Source: an uncultured Phascolarctobacterium sp. (GTDB lineage: Bacteria; Bacillota; Negativicutes; Acidaminococcales; Acidaminococcaceae). From it: a DNA stretch of 8,569 nucleotides. The notes beneath the pieces are model-generated. The model did no database searches. It saw nothing but the letters and a program-made list of their open reading frames with translations, and was not told where the DNA came from. The DNA lies in NCBI GenBank assembly GCA_900554395.1, contig USHB01000057.1:1-8569 (forward strand), in the 5' to 3' direction. Below are positions 1-6,675 of this stretch, in pieces (the stretch's first letter is position 1; each line of letters opens with the position of its first letter). The position numbers and the translations under genes are program-made.

Positions 1-210
1 GCAGTGTTCCGCTTTGTATTGCCTAACGCGCTTATCCGTACAGCTGGCGGGCGTGAAGCAAACCTGCGCGATTTGCAGTGCCTGGCGCTGAATGGCGGGC
101 TGAACGGCATTATGGTTGGCGGGTATTTAACTACCGGCGGCAGAAGCCCGGAAGCAGATAAAGTGATGATTAAAGATTTGGGGCGCACTGTTACGCACCC
201 TGTTTTATAA
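1..210 (+). CDS. bioB: Biotin synthase BioB, C-terminal 69 residues (5' end outside window)
   Basis: This is the 3' end of a gene that enters the window in frame from base 1 and stops with TAA at 208-210. The residues match the C-terminal part of biotin synthase, the radical SAM enzyme that inserts sulfur into dethiobiotin in the last step of biotin synthesis. Recognisable elements are FRFVLPNALIR, then AGGRE, the DLQCLALNGG segment and MVGGYLTTGGR, as in Bacillus-type BioB. The Arg in the LIR motif (about residue 13 of the visible part) lies where the Arg ligand of the auxiliary 2Fe-2S cluster is expected. The CxxxCxxC radical SAM motif is upstream of the window and cannot be checked. A GTG at base 4 could be read as a start but is internal to the protein. 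bioW follows after 11 nt, so bioB is an upstream member of the same operon. Confidence 0.95.
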   Translation, partial: AVFRFVLPNALIRTAGGREANLRDLQCLALNGGLNGIMVGGYLTTGGRSPEADKVMIKDLGRTVTHPVL

Positions 211-221
211 GAGGTGTTACA

Positions 222-992
222 ATGCTTTACAGTGTAAAAATGCGTTCGGCGCAGGGCGGTGCGCATGAATGCGGCGGCAGGCATATATCCGGTGCAGAAC
301 GGATTTTGTCCGGTGACCAGCTTGATTATGCTGTGCTTACAATGCTGCACCGTGCGCGTGAACATGAACGCGGCTGTGCTGATTTTATCAGCTTAAAAGT
401 TGAAGAAATAAAACCGCAGGAAATTGTTTATAAACCGCTGCTGCCCTTTAGTGTCTGCAAGGCTGTAACTGCGGCAGAAGGGCATAAAGCGGCACTTGAT
501 GAACTTGTGCGTGCCGGCGTAAGCCTTGAAGCGGCAGAACGCGGGCTGGCATTGTTAAATGGTTTGACCGACAGCATGCGCGGGGCAATGGTAGTTGACT
601 GTGTGAGCGGCATGCGTATTGACGGTATGGGCGAACGCGGTGTGCGTGCCAGCAAAATGGACTGCGTAAACAGCCGCGGTTACGATGAATATTTGCAGCA
701 GCGCGGCTTAACAGGCGACCATGTGCGTGAGGCGCTGGTACTGGCAAGCAAGGTTGCCGGTGCGGACGGTATGGTGGCAGAACTTTGCTGGTCGGATGAC
801 CCTAATTATGTTACCGGTTATGTGGCATCACCGCTTTACGGATACCGCCGCATACCTGTAATGAAAGAACGTGGCAATGGTGTGGGCGGCAGAATATTTT
901 TTGTGCGCCCGGAAACAGATATGCAAAAACTGATTAACTATCTTGAAGAACAGGTTGTTATGATAAAACCGGAAGGAGTACCGGCATGCTGA
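222..992 (+). CDS. bioW: 6-carboxyhexanoate-CoA ligase (pimeloyl-CoA synthetase) BioW
   Basis: This 256-residue protein matches full-length Bacillus BioW (about 258 residues). BioW activates free pimelate with ATP and CoA to pimeloyl-CoA, the acyl substrate of BioF. Family-specific segments are visible along the whole length: YSVKMRSA near the N-terminus, GGRHISGAER at about 18-27, GERGVRASKMD at 137-147 and ELCWSDDPNYVTGYV at 187-201, followed by a YGYRRI segment. BioW is a small stand-alone fold unrelated to the large ANL-type acyl-CoA ligases, so this call does not depend on generic AMP-binding motifs. The ATG at 222 is preceded by GAGGTG at 211-216. The last 7 bases overlap the start of bioF, suggesting translational coupling. 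Its presence implies the cell uses free pimelate rather than relying only on the BioC-BioH route. Confidence 0.96.
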   Translation: MLYSVKMRSAQGGAHECGGRHISGAERILSGDQLDYAVLTMLHRAREHERGCADFISLKVEEIKPQEIVYKPLLPFSVCKAVTAAEGHKAALDELVRAGVSLEAAERGLALLNGLTDSMRGAMVVDCVSGMRIDGMGERGVRASKMDCVNSRGYDEYLQQRGLTGDHVREALVLASKVAGADGMVAELCWSDDPNYVTGYVASPLYGYRRIPVMKERGNGVGGRIFFVRPETDMQKLINYLEEQVVMIKPEGVPAC

Positions 993-2173
993 CAGAACGC
1001 TTGGAAAAAGAACTTGCCGATGCTTACGCTAAAGGGCTGAAACGTACAATAGACGGTCTGCGTTTTAAAACCGCAGTACGCGCGGAAGATGAAAACGGCA
1101 AAGAATACATTGTTTTTGCCAGCAACAATTATTTGGGGCTTACGCACGAAGCGGAAGTTGAACAGGCAGCAGCACAAGCCGCAAATTTTGGCACAGGCAG
1201 CACGGGCAGCCGTTTAACAACCGGCGCGGTTTTTGAAACGGCTGAACTGGAAAAAGAACTGGCAGAATTTAAGCATGCCGAAAGAGCGTTGGTGTTCAAC
1301 ACTGGCTATATGGCGAATTTAGGTGTGCTGTATGCACTGGTAAAACCGGGGGATGTAGTATTCAGCGATGAATTGAACCACGCCAGCATTATTGATGGCT
1401 GCCGCATTGCCCGCGCTGAAACTATGGTTTATAAACATAATGATATGCAGGATTTAGAGCGGCTTTTAATGGTAGCGCCGGTGCAGGGAGAGCGTTTTAT
1501 AATTACGGACGGCGTGTTCAGCATGGATGGCGATATTGCCAATTTGCCGGAACTTGTGCGTTTAAAAGAAAAATATAATGCCTGCCTGATAGTAGACGAT
1601 GCGCACGCAGTTGGCGTTATCGGCGCAGACGGCAGCGGCACGGCGGCGCATTATAATTTACAGGGCAAAGTAGATATACAGATTGGCACGCTCAGCAAAG
1701 CTCTGGCGGCAGAAGGTGGCTATGCGGCAGCAAACAGCGTTATTATAGAATATCTGATTAATAAATCACGTCCGTTTATTTTTTCAACGGCACTGCCCGG
1801 TACGGTAACGGCAGCTGCACTGGCAGCACTGCGCCTGCTGCGGCAATATCCTGAGAAATATCTGGGCAAATTAAAAGCCAATGCGGCACTGATGCGCAGG
1901 CTGCTTGCGGAAGAAGGGCTTGAAGTTGTGCCGGGCATAACGCCGGTAGTACCTGTTCTGGTTGGCAGTACAGAAAAAACTATGAAATTTATGGCTGAAT
2001 TGCTTAACGCCGGCATTTTGATTTCAGGCATCCGCCCGCCAACGGTACCGGAAGGAACAAGCCGCCTGCGTGTAACGGTAACTGCCGCGCACAGCACGCA
2101 GGAAATTGAATTTGCTGCCGCTGCAATGGGCAAAATATGGCGGCAGCTTAACGCACAGACGAAAGAAGGATAA
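986..2173 (+). CDS. bioF: 8-amino-7-oxononanoate (KAPA) synthase BioF
   Basis: This 395-residue PLP enzyme of the alpha-oxoamine synthase family condenses pimeloyl-CoA with L-alanine to give KAPA, CO2 and CoA. Typical elements in order are SNNYLGL at 46-52, GTGSTGSRLTTG from 69, DELNHAS with His132 (the PLP-stacking histidine), DDAHAVGVIG with Asp204, and GTLSKALAAEGG, where Lys238 is the predicted PLP Schiff-base lysine. Glycine C-acetyltransferase (Kbl) and other oxoamine synthases share these motifs, but position directly after bioW and before bioD settles the assignment as BioF. The ATG at 986 lies inside the end of bioW, with a strong GGAAGGAG at 971-978 and 7 nt spacing. Length is normal (E. 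coli BioF has 384 residues) and no key residue is missing. Confidence 0.96.
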   Translation: MLTERLEKELADAYAKGLKRTIDGLRFKTAVRAEDENGKEYIVFASNNYLGLTHEAEVEQAAAQAANFGTGSTGSRLTTGAVFETAELEKELAEFKHAERALVFNTGYMANLGVLYALVKPGDVVFSDELNHASIIDGCRIARAETMVYKHNDMQDLERLLMVAPVQGERFIITDGVFSMDGDIANLPELVRLKEKYNACLIVDDAHAVGVIGADGSGTAAHYNLQGKVDIQIGTLSKALAAEGGYAAANSVIIEYLINKSRPFIFSTALPGTVTAAALAALRLLRQYPEKYLGKLKANAALMRRLLAEEGLEVVPGITPVVPVLVGSTEKTMKFMAELLNAGILISGIRPPTVPEGTSRLRVTVTAAHSTQEIEFAAAAMGKIWRQLNAQTKEG

Positions 2174-2175
2174 TT

Positions 2176-2916
2176 ATGAGAGCAATCGGCATAACGGCAA
2201 CAGATACGGAATTTGGCAAAACAGTGGTCAGTGCTTGCCTGGCGGCAGGGTTTAAACGCCACGGGCTTGATGTTGGCGTATTTAAACCTGCGGCATCCGG
2301 ATGCGTGCGCACGGCAGAAGGAAAATTAATCTCAGAAGATGCTGAACTGTTAATGAAAGGCGCCGGCATGGGGATGGAACAGCACGGCAGTGTGGTGCCG
2401 TACGTTTTGGAAGCAGCGCTTGCTCCGGCGGAAGCAAGTAAACTTGCAGGCATCAGCCTTGATAAAAATGTAATGGAACAAGCGGCGCACAAAATGATTA
2501 ACGCCCATGAACTGACGGTATTGGAAGGTGTTGGCGGCATATCGGCGCCGCTTACCGATGATTATTTGGTAAAAGATTTTTTTAAGGCACTGAACCTTCC
2601 GGTAATTATCGTTGTAAAACCGCTGCTTGGCAATGTAAACCATGCCGTTTTATCGGCGTATTACGCACAGCACGAAGGTTTAAATGTGCTTGGCTTTATT
2701 GTAAACGGCTGGGATGAAGCGCATGCCGGTGTGTTGGAACGCAGCAATCTTTATTATTACGAAAAACTTACCGGGCTGCCTGTTTTAGGCAAACTGCCGG
2801 TTTTGGATAAATTTCTGTTAAATGGAAAAGATTTAACGGAAGCAGGAAAAATTGCCGCCGCCAATATAGATTTGGCACGCATTTATAATTTATTGGGAGA
2901 TGGCGAAAATGAATAA
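2176..2916 (+). CDS. bioD: ATP-dependent dethiobiotin synthetase BioD
   Basis: This 246-residue P-loop protein closes the ureido ring of dethiobiotin from diaminopelargonate, CO2 and ATP. The N-terminal nucleotide-binding loop reads TATDTEFGKT, with Thr11, Lys15 and Thr16. FKPAASG supplies Lys37 and Ser41, at the same numbering as the substrate-binding residues of E. coli BioD. Glu54/Asp55 sit where the Mg-binding Asp is expected. LEGVGGISAPL at 116-126 carries the conserved Glu117. PVIIVVKPLLGNVNHAVLS matches the conserved central strand and helix of the family. It starts 2 nt after the bioF stop, with AAGAAGGA at 2163-2170 as ribosome binding site. The end overlaps the start of the aminotransferase gene by 8 nt. 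Length is slightly above E. coli BioD (225 residues). Confidence 0.96.
   Translation: MRAIGITATDTEFGKTVVSACLAAGFKRHGLDVGVFKPAASGCVRTAEGKLISEDAELLMKGAGMGMEQHGSVVPYVLEAALAPAEASKLAGISLDKNVMEQAAHKMINAHELTVLEGVGGISAPLTDDYLVKDFFKALNLPVIIVVKPLLGNVNHAVLSAYYAQHEGLNVLGFIVNGWDEAHAGVLERSNLYYYEKLTGLPVLGKLPVLDKFLLNGKDLTEAGKIAAANIDLARIYNLLGDGENE
2895..2899 (+). promoter_or_regulatory. Shine-Dalgarno that decides the bioA start
   Basis: GGGAG lies inside the end of bioD. It touches the ATG at 2900, too close to work for it, but leaves 9 nt before the ATG at 2909. This supports the shorter aminotransferase start, beginning MNKWEELD. Confidence 0.6.
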
Positions 2917-4300
2917 GTGGGAAGAACTTGACAAAAAATATATCTGGCACCCGTTTACGCAAATGAAAGGCTGGGTTGAAAACCAGCAGCTTGTTATTGA
3001 ACGCGGCGAAGGCGTAAAATTATACGATACGGAAGGGCGCGAATATTATGACGGCATATCCAGTTTATGGGTAAATATTCACGGGCATCACCGCAGGGAA
3101 ATTGACGATGCCGTTAAAGCGCAGATTGATAAAATTTCCCATTCCACGCTTTTGGGGCTTATTAACCAGCCTTCGGCAGAATTTGCCGAAAAACTGGTTG
3201 AAATTACTCCAGCCGGTTTGAACAAAGTTTTTTACAGTGATGATGGTTCCACCGCTGTTGAAGCTGCTGTAAAAATTGCTTTTCAATACTGGCAGTTTAA
3301 AGGCAGACCCGAAAAACAGCAGTTTATCAATTTAGGCGATTCTTATCATGGCGATACTGTCGGTGCGGTAAGCGTCGGCAATATTGATGTGTTCCATAAA
3401 GTTTACAAACCGCTTTTGTTTGCTACTAAAAAAATGACCTGCCCTTCTTTTTATCACAGCAATCTTGGTTTTAAAACCGAACAGGAATTTTTGGCTTACC
3501 TGCTTGATGAACTGGAAACCTACCTTGCCGCTAATGCGGATAAAGTTGCGGCAATGATTATAGAACCTTTGGTGCAGGCAGCGGCAGGTATGCTGATGCA
3601 GCCGCAGGGCTATATTAAAGGCGTGCGCGATTTAACCAAAAAATATGACGTTTTGCTGATTGTAGATGAAGTTGCTACCGGCTTTGGCCGTACAGGCAAA
3701 ATGTTTGCCTGCGAACATGAAGGCGTACTGCCTGATATGATGTGCCTTTCCAAAGGCATTACCGGCGGTTATCTGCCGCTTGGAGCCACAATGGTAACAG
3801 ATGAAATTTATAACGCCTTTTTAGGAGAACCGGAAGAATATAAAACTTTCTACCATGGACACAGTTATACCGGCAATCCCTTGGCTTGTGCTGCGGGACT
3901 TGCAGGGCTTGAAATTTTTGCCAAAGATAATGTTATTGCAGGCCTTGAGCCAAAAATGGCAGTAATAAAAAAATATATGGAAAAATTCAACAAGATGCCT
4001 TATGTCGGCAATGCACGCCAGTGCGGCATGCTGGCCGGCATTGAACTGATGTATGATAAAGAAAGAAAAGTGCCCTTTAAACCGGAACTGTTGATTGCAG
4101 GCGGCATTTGCCAGACCGCGCGCAAATATGGGCTTATTGTGCGCAATATCGGCGATGTTATCATCTTTATGCCGCCGCTTGCCAGCACTGCTGCGGAAAT
4201 TGAAGCTATGCTCGGCAGGCTGGAACAGGCAATGCTTGAAGTTTTTGCGGAAATTGCCGCAGGCAGCAAAACAGATTTTTCTGACCCTTGCGCGTTTTGA
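2909..4300 (+). CDS. bioA: KAPA aminotransferase (DAPA synthase), BioA family, closest in motifs to lysine-dependent BioK
   Basis: This 463-residue class III PLP aminotransferase converts KAPA to 7,8-diaminopelargonate. Motifs in order are WHPFTQM at 13-19, DGISSLWVNIHGHH around 48-61, YHGDTVGAVSVG from 146, VDEVATGFGRTG with PLP-ring Asp253, LSKGITGGYLPLG with Schiff-base Lys282, HGHSYTGNPLA at 316-326 with Thr321, and Arg412 in VRNIGDV. Phe16 and Leu53 replace the Tyr and first Trp of SAM-using E. coli BioA (HPYT, SSWW), as I recall for Bacillus subtilis BioK, which uses lysine. The amino donor is therefore uncertain. I prefer ATG 2909 over in-frame ATG 2900, because GGGAG at 2895-2899 abuts the upstream ATG but sits 9 nt from 2909. 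It is the last gene of the biotin operon, followed by a terminator 17 nt after the stop. Confidence 0.93.
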   Translation: MNKWEELDKKYIWHPFTQMKGWVENQQLVIERGEGVKLYDTEGREYYDGISSLWVNIHGHHRREIDDAVKAQIDKISHSTLLGLINQPSAEFAEKLVEITPAGLNKVFYSDDGSTAVEAAVKIAFQYWQFKGRPEKQQFINLGDSYHGDTVGAVSVGNIDVFHKVYKPLLFATKKMTCPSFYHSNLGFKTEQEFLAYLLDELETYLAANADKVAAMIIEPLVQAAAGMLMQPQGYIKGVRDLTKKYDVLLIVDEVATGFGRTGKMFACEHEGVLPDMMCLSKGITGGYLPLGATMVTDEIYNAFLGEPEEYKTFYHGHSYTGNPLACAAGLAGLEIFAKDNVIAGLEPKMAVIKKYMEKFNKMPYVGNARQCGMLAGIELMYDKERKVPFKPELLIAGGICQTARKYGLIVRNIGDVIIFMPPLASTAAEIEAMLGRLEQAMLEVFAEIAAGSKTDFSDPCAF

Positions 4301-4317
4301 CACAGCCTCCATTTCAG

Positions 4318-4346
4318 GCGCCCTTTTGCAGGGCGCTTTTTATTTT
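4318..4346 (+). terminator. Rho-independent terminator of the biotin operon
   Basis: A perfect 6-bp GC-only stem, GCGCCC (4318-4323) and GGGCGC (4331-4336), encloses a 7-nt loop and is followed directly by TTTTTATTTT. It begins 17 nt after the aminotransferase stop and precedes a new promoter, so it most likely ends the bio transcript and separates it from rapZ. Confidence 0.9.
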
Positions 4347-4371
4347 GCAAACGATTTTTATTGCCTGTTTG

Positions 4372-4380
4372 TGGTATAAT
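4372..4380 (+). promoter_or_regulatory. Extended -10 sigma-A-type promoter for rapZ-yvcK-whiA
   Basis: TGGTATAAT contains a perfect TATAAT at 4375-4380 with the TG of an extended -10 element one base upstream. No good -35 exists at 16-18 nt spacing (the 17-nt position reads CGATTT), which fits an extended -10 promoter. It lies between the bio terminator and the rapZ start, 36 nt before the ATG, so transcription would begin near 4387. Confidence 0.75.
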
Positions 4381-4403
4381 AAAAATAATACACAGCAAGT
4401 TTT

Positions 4404-4412
4404 GGCGGTGAT
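4404..4412 (+). promoter_or_regulatory. Shine-Dalgarno that decides the rapZ start
   Basis: GGCGGTGAT matches the anti-Shine-Dalgarno complement GGAGGTGAT with one mismatch. It overlaps the ATG at 4411 and leaves about 8 nt from its GGCGG core to the ATG at 4417. The second of the two close in-frame ATGs is therefore the likelier start. Confidence 0.6.
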
Positions 4413-4416
4413 GATA

Positions 4417-5286
4417 ATGGAAGAATCAAAATTTTTAATAATAACCGGTATGAGCGGCGCCGGAAAAACGCAAACCATCCGTACACTTGAGGATATGAAT
4501 TATTTTTGCGTTGATAATATGCCGCCCGCACTTATTAATAAATTTGCGGAACTTTCCCGCCAGGCATCCGCGCCGCGCAATACAGCCATTGTTGTAGATA
4601 TCCGCGGCGGGCGCATGTTTGACAAGTTTGTAGAAGAACTTGACGGACTTAAGATGAGCGGTTATACTTATGAACTTTTATTTTTAGATGCTACCGATGC
4701 GGCGCTTATACGCCGTTATAAGGAAACACGCCGCCGCCATCCGCTTGGGCAGGGGCGTACTTTAAGCGAAAGCATTGCCTATGAACGCAGTTGCCTAAAA
4801 AAAGTAAAAGACCGTGCAACATATATTATTGATACCACGGATATGCGGGCCGATGCGCTGAAAAATAAAATACGCGAACTGTTCTGCATCAACGGTTCCT
4901 GTGAACAGATGTCGGTAACGGTGCAATCTTTCGGTTTTAAACATGGGCTGCCGCTTGACAGCGATATGGTTTTGGATGTACGCTTTTTGCCGAATCCGTT
5001 TTACGAAGATGCTTTGCGTACTTTAACCGGCAATGATGAGCCAGTTGCAAAGTTCATTGAACATTATCCGCAAACTCAGCAGTTTTTGCAAAAAGAAGAA
5101 GAACTTTTGGATTTGCTGCTGCCGCAGTATGTAACGGAAGGCAAAAGCCAGCTTGTTATCAGCGTTGGCTGTACCGGCGGGCAGCACCGTAGCGTGTATA
5201 TTGCCAACAGGCTTGCTGCTTATTTGCGCAAGGAAGGCTATAAAGTTTTGTTAAGCCACCGCGATTTAAGGCTTAAAAACCGTTAA
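4417..5286 (+). CDS. rapZ: RNase adapter / nucleotide-binding protein RapZ (YvcJ family)
   Basis: This 289-residue P-loop protein of the RapZ/YvcJ family is close to the lengths of E. coli RapZ (284) and B. subtilis YvcJ (295). The Walker A motif GMSGAGKT is at 11-18, DNMPP at 33-37 and VVDIRGG around 59-65. The C-terminal domain carries VQSFGFKHGLPLDSD, DVRFLPNPFY and CTGGQHRSV at 252-260, all family hallmarks. In E. coli the protein senses glucosamine-6-phosphate and guides RNase E to the GlmZ small RNA. In Firmicutes the homologue hydrolyses nucleotides and its RNA partner is not established, so only the family role can be assumed here. The open frame runs upstream to 4288, but that part crosses a terminator and promoter, and the P-loop is correctly near the N-terminus with the start at 4417. 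yvcK follows after 12 nt. Confidence 0.94.
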   Translation: MEESKFLIITGMSGAGKTQTIRTLEDMNYFCVDNMPPALINKFAELSRQASAPRNTAIVVDIRGGRMFDKFVEELDGLKMSGYTYELLFLDATDAALIRRYKETRRRHPLGQGRTLSESIAYERSCLKKVKDRATYIIDTTDMRADALKNKIRELFCINGSCEQMSVTVQSFGFKHGLPLDSDMVLDVRFLPNPFYEDALRTLTGNDEPVAKFIEHYPQTQQFLQKEEELLDLLLPQYVTEGKSQLVISVGCTGGQHRSVYIANRLAAYLRKEGYKVLLSHRDLRLKNR

Positions 5287-5298
5287 GGGAGGTAGCTT

Positions 5299-6672
5299 AT
5301 GGGCTGGATTAGCTGGCTGTGCCCGGGCATGAACTTAAAACGCTGGCTGCTTTTGTTTACGGTAGGCGTTTTATGCTGTGCGCTTGGGCTGGCATTGTTT
5401 TTTAATTATCAGTTTATGGGTTATGTGGAAGAACTGATGTTCCGCATGGCTTATTTAACAACCGGCAAATATTCCAATACAGTTTCAATGCTGGGCGGTT
5501 TTTTGTTTTTGTGCGTTGGCGGCTTTGTTATGGTTTATGCCACACGCCGCGTAATCCGTTCTGTTGTTGATGCGGTATTGCCGGATAATAACTCATCGCT
5601 TATGGAAAAGATTTTTACGCAGCGCAAGCTCGGCCGTGGCCCTGCCATTACGGTTATTGGCGGCGGCACAGGTCTTTCTACGCTTTTGCGCGGCATGAAG
5701 TATATTACAAGCAACTGCAATGCCGTTGTTACCGTTGCCGATGACGGTGGCTCGTCCGGACGTCTGCGCAAGGAAATGGGCATCATTCCGCCGGGCGATT
5801 TGCGCAACTGCCTTGTTGCTCTGGCAGACAGCGAACCTATGATGGAACGCATTATGCAGTTCCGTTTTAATGACGGTTCACCGCTGGCGGGGCATAATTT
5901 CGGCAATTTGTTCATTGCTGCCATGGCAGAAGCTGAAGGCAGTATGGAAGCAGGGCTTGCCGCAACCAGCCAGATTTTAAATGTGCGCGGCAATGTAATT
6001 CCTTCTACTTTAAGCGATATCCGCTTAAAAGCTGAAATGACGGATGGAACTTTTATTGAAGGCGAATCGGAAATACCGAAAGCGCATAAACGCATTTTGC
6101 GTGTAGGCATAGAACCGGCAGACGTACAGGCAACGGGAAGCGCGGTTGAAGCCATTATGAAGGCTGACGTGCTTATTTTAGGCCCCGGCAGCCTGTATAC
6201 AAGCGTTATCCCGAATTTAATGGTTGAAGGCATTCGCGAGGCTGTACTGCGTTCCGATGCTGTAAAAATTTATGTCTGCAATGTAATGACGCAGCCCGGT
6301 GAAACTGACGGCTATGGCGCGTTTGAACATGTGCAGGCGCTGATTACTCACGCAGGCGAACAGTTCCTTGATTATGTTATCGTAAACGACCAGAACGTAA
6401 CGGAAACGCAGCTTGCACAGTATCAGTTAAAAGGCTCTATTCCGGTTACGCCGGATATTAAAAAGATTGAGCGGCTCGGCATTAAAGTTGTGCCTAAAAG
6501 CCTTATCAGCAATAAGGATTTGGTGCGCCACAACCCGCAGAAACTTGCTCAGGCGGTTATATCGCTCATTTACCGCCTGCGTCTGTTTGGCAAGGGCTTC
6601 CGCTTTTTCGATTACTTTTTTATGCGCCAGAGTATGCGCAAGCTGAAGAATAAATCTTCGGCAGAAGGGTAA
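5299..6672 (+). CDS. yvcK: YvcK/CofD-family UDP-sugar-binding protein (gluconeogenesis factor) with N-terminal membrane module
   Basis: The C-terminal part, from about residue 115, is the YvcK domain: VIGGGTGLS at 119-127, VADDGGSSGRLR from 146, PPGDLRNCLVALAD, HNFGNL at 199-204, GPGSLYTSVIPNL at 295-307 and CNVMTQPGETDGY from 327. YvcK homologues bind UDP-GlcNAc, are needed for growth on gluconeogenic carbon sources and affect cell shape and peptidoglycan synthesis. The domain resembles CofD, but the location between rapZ and whiA favours YvcK. At 457 residues it is about 140 longer than B. subtilis YvcK (317). The extra N-terminus has two hydrophobic spans, about 14-38 and 60-80, with basic residues around them, predicting a membrane anchor with the catalytic-type domain in the cytoplasm. 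The start has AAGGGAGGT at 5285-5293 and 5 nt spacing. whiA starts 3 nt after the stop. Confidence 0.94.
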   Translation: MGWISWLCPGMNLKRWLLLFTVGVLCCALGLALFFNYQFMGYVEELMFRMAYLTTGKYSNTVSMLGGFLFLCVGGFVMVYATRRVIRSVVDAVLPDNNSSLMEKIFTQRKLGRGPAITVIGGGTGLSTLLRGMKYITSNCNAVVTVADDGGSSGRLRKEMGIIPPGDLRNCLVALADSEPMMERIMQFRFNDGSPLAGHNFGNLFIAAMAEAEGSMEAGLAATSQILNVRGNVIPSTLSDIRLKAEMTDGTFIEGESEIPKAHKRILRVGIEPADVQATGSAVEAIMKADVLILGPGSLYTSVIPNLMVEGIREAVLRSDAVKIYVCNVMTQPGETDGYGAFEHVQALITHAGEQFLDYVIVNDQNVTETQLAQYQLKGSIPVTPDIKKIERLGIKVVPKSLISNKDLVRHNPQKLAQAVISLIYRLRLFGKGFRFFDYFFMRQSMRKLKNKSSAEG

Positions 6673-6675
6673 GCA

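Noticed and set aside
1720..2262. 180-codon minus-strand frame spanning the bioF-bioD junction
   Set aside because: It is antisense to two unmistakable enzymes, composition-driven, and shows no motifs.
4361..4366. TTGCCT as the -35 box of the rapZ promoter
   Set aside because: It lies only 8 nt from TATAAT. The alternative TTGCAA at 4345-4350 is 24 nt away. Neither spacing works, so an extended -10 promoter is the better reading.
4095..4379. 94-codon + strand frame starting inside bioA
   Set aside because: It lies out of frame within a conserved gene and crosses the terminator. There is no ribosome binding site or recognisable protein.
4288..4416. Upstream extension of the rapZ reading frame by 43 codons
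   Set aside because: It overlaps the end of bioA and runs through the intrinsic terminator and the TATAAT promoter. It lacks a ribosome binding site, and known RapZ proteins have the P-loop about 10 residues from the start.
5535..6233. 232-codon open frame on the minus strand inside yvcK
   Set aside because: It is a shadow of a well-supported + strand gene with conserved motifs. Its translation is Ser/Pro/Arg-rich without recognisable domains, and no promoter or ribosome binding site is evident.
5299..6672. CofD (LPPG:FO 2-phospho-L-lactate transferase) for coenzyme F420
   Set aside because: The fold is shared, but position between rapZ and whiA and the YvcK signature segments favour YvcK. 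No other F420 genes are in view.
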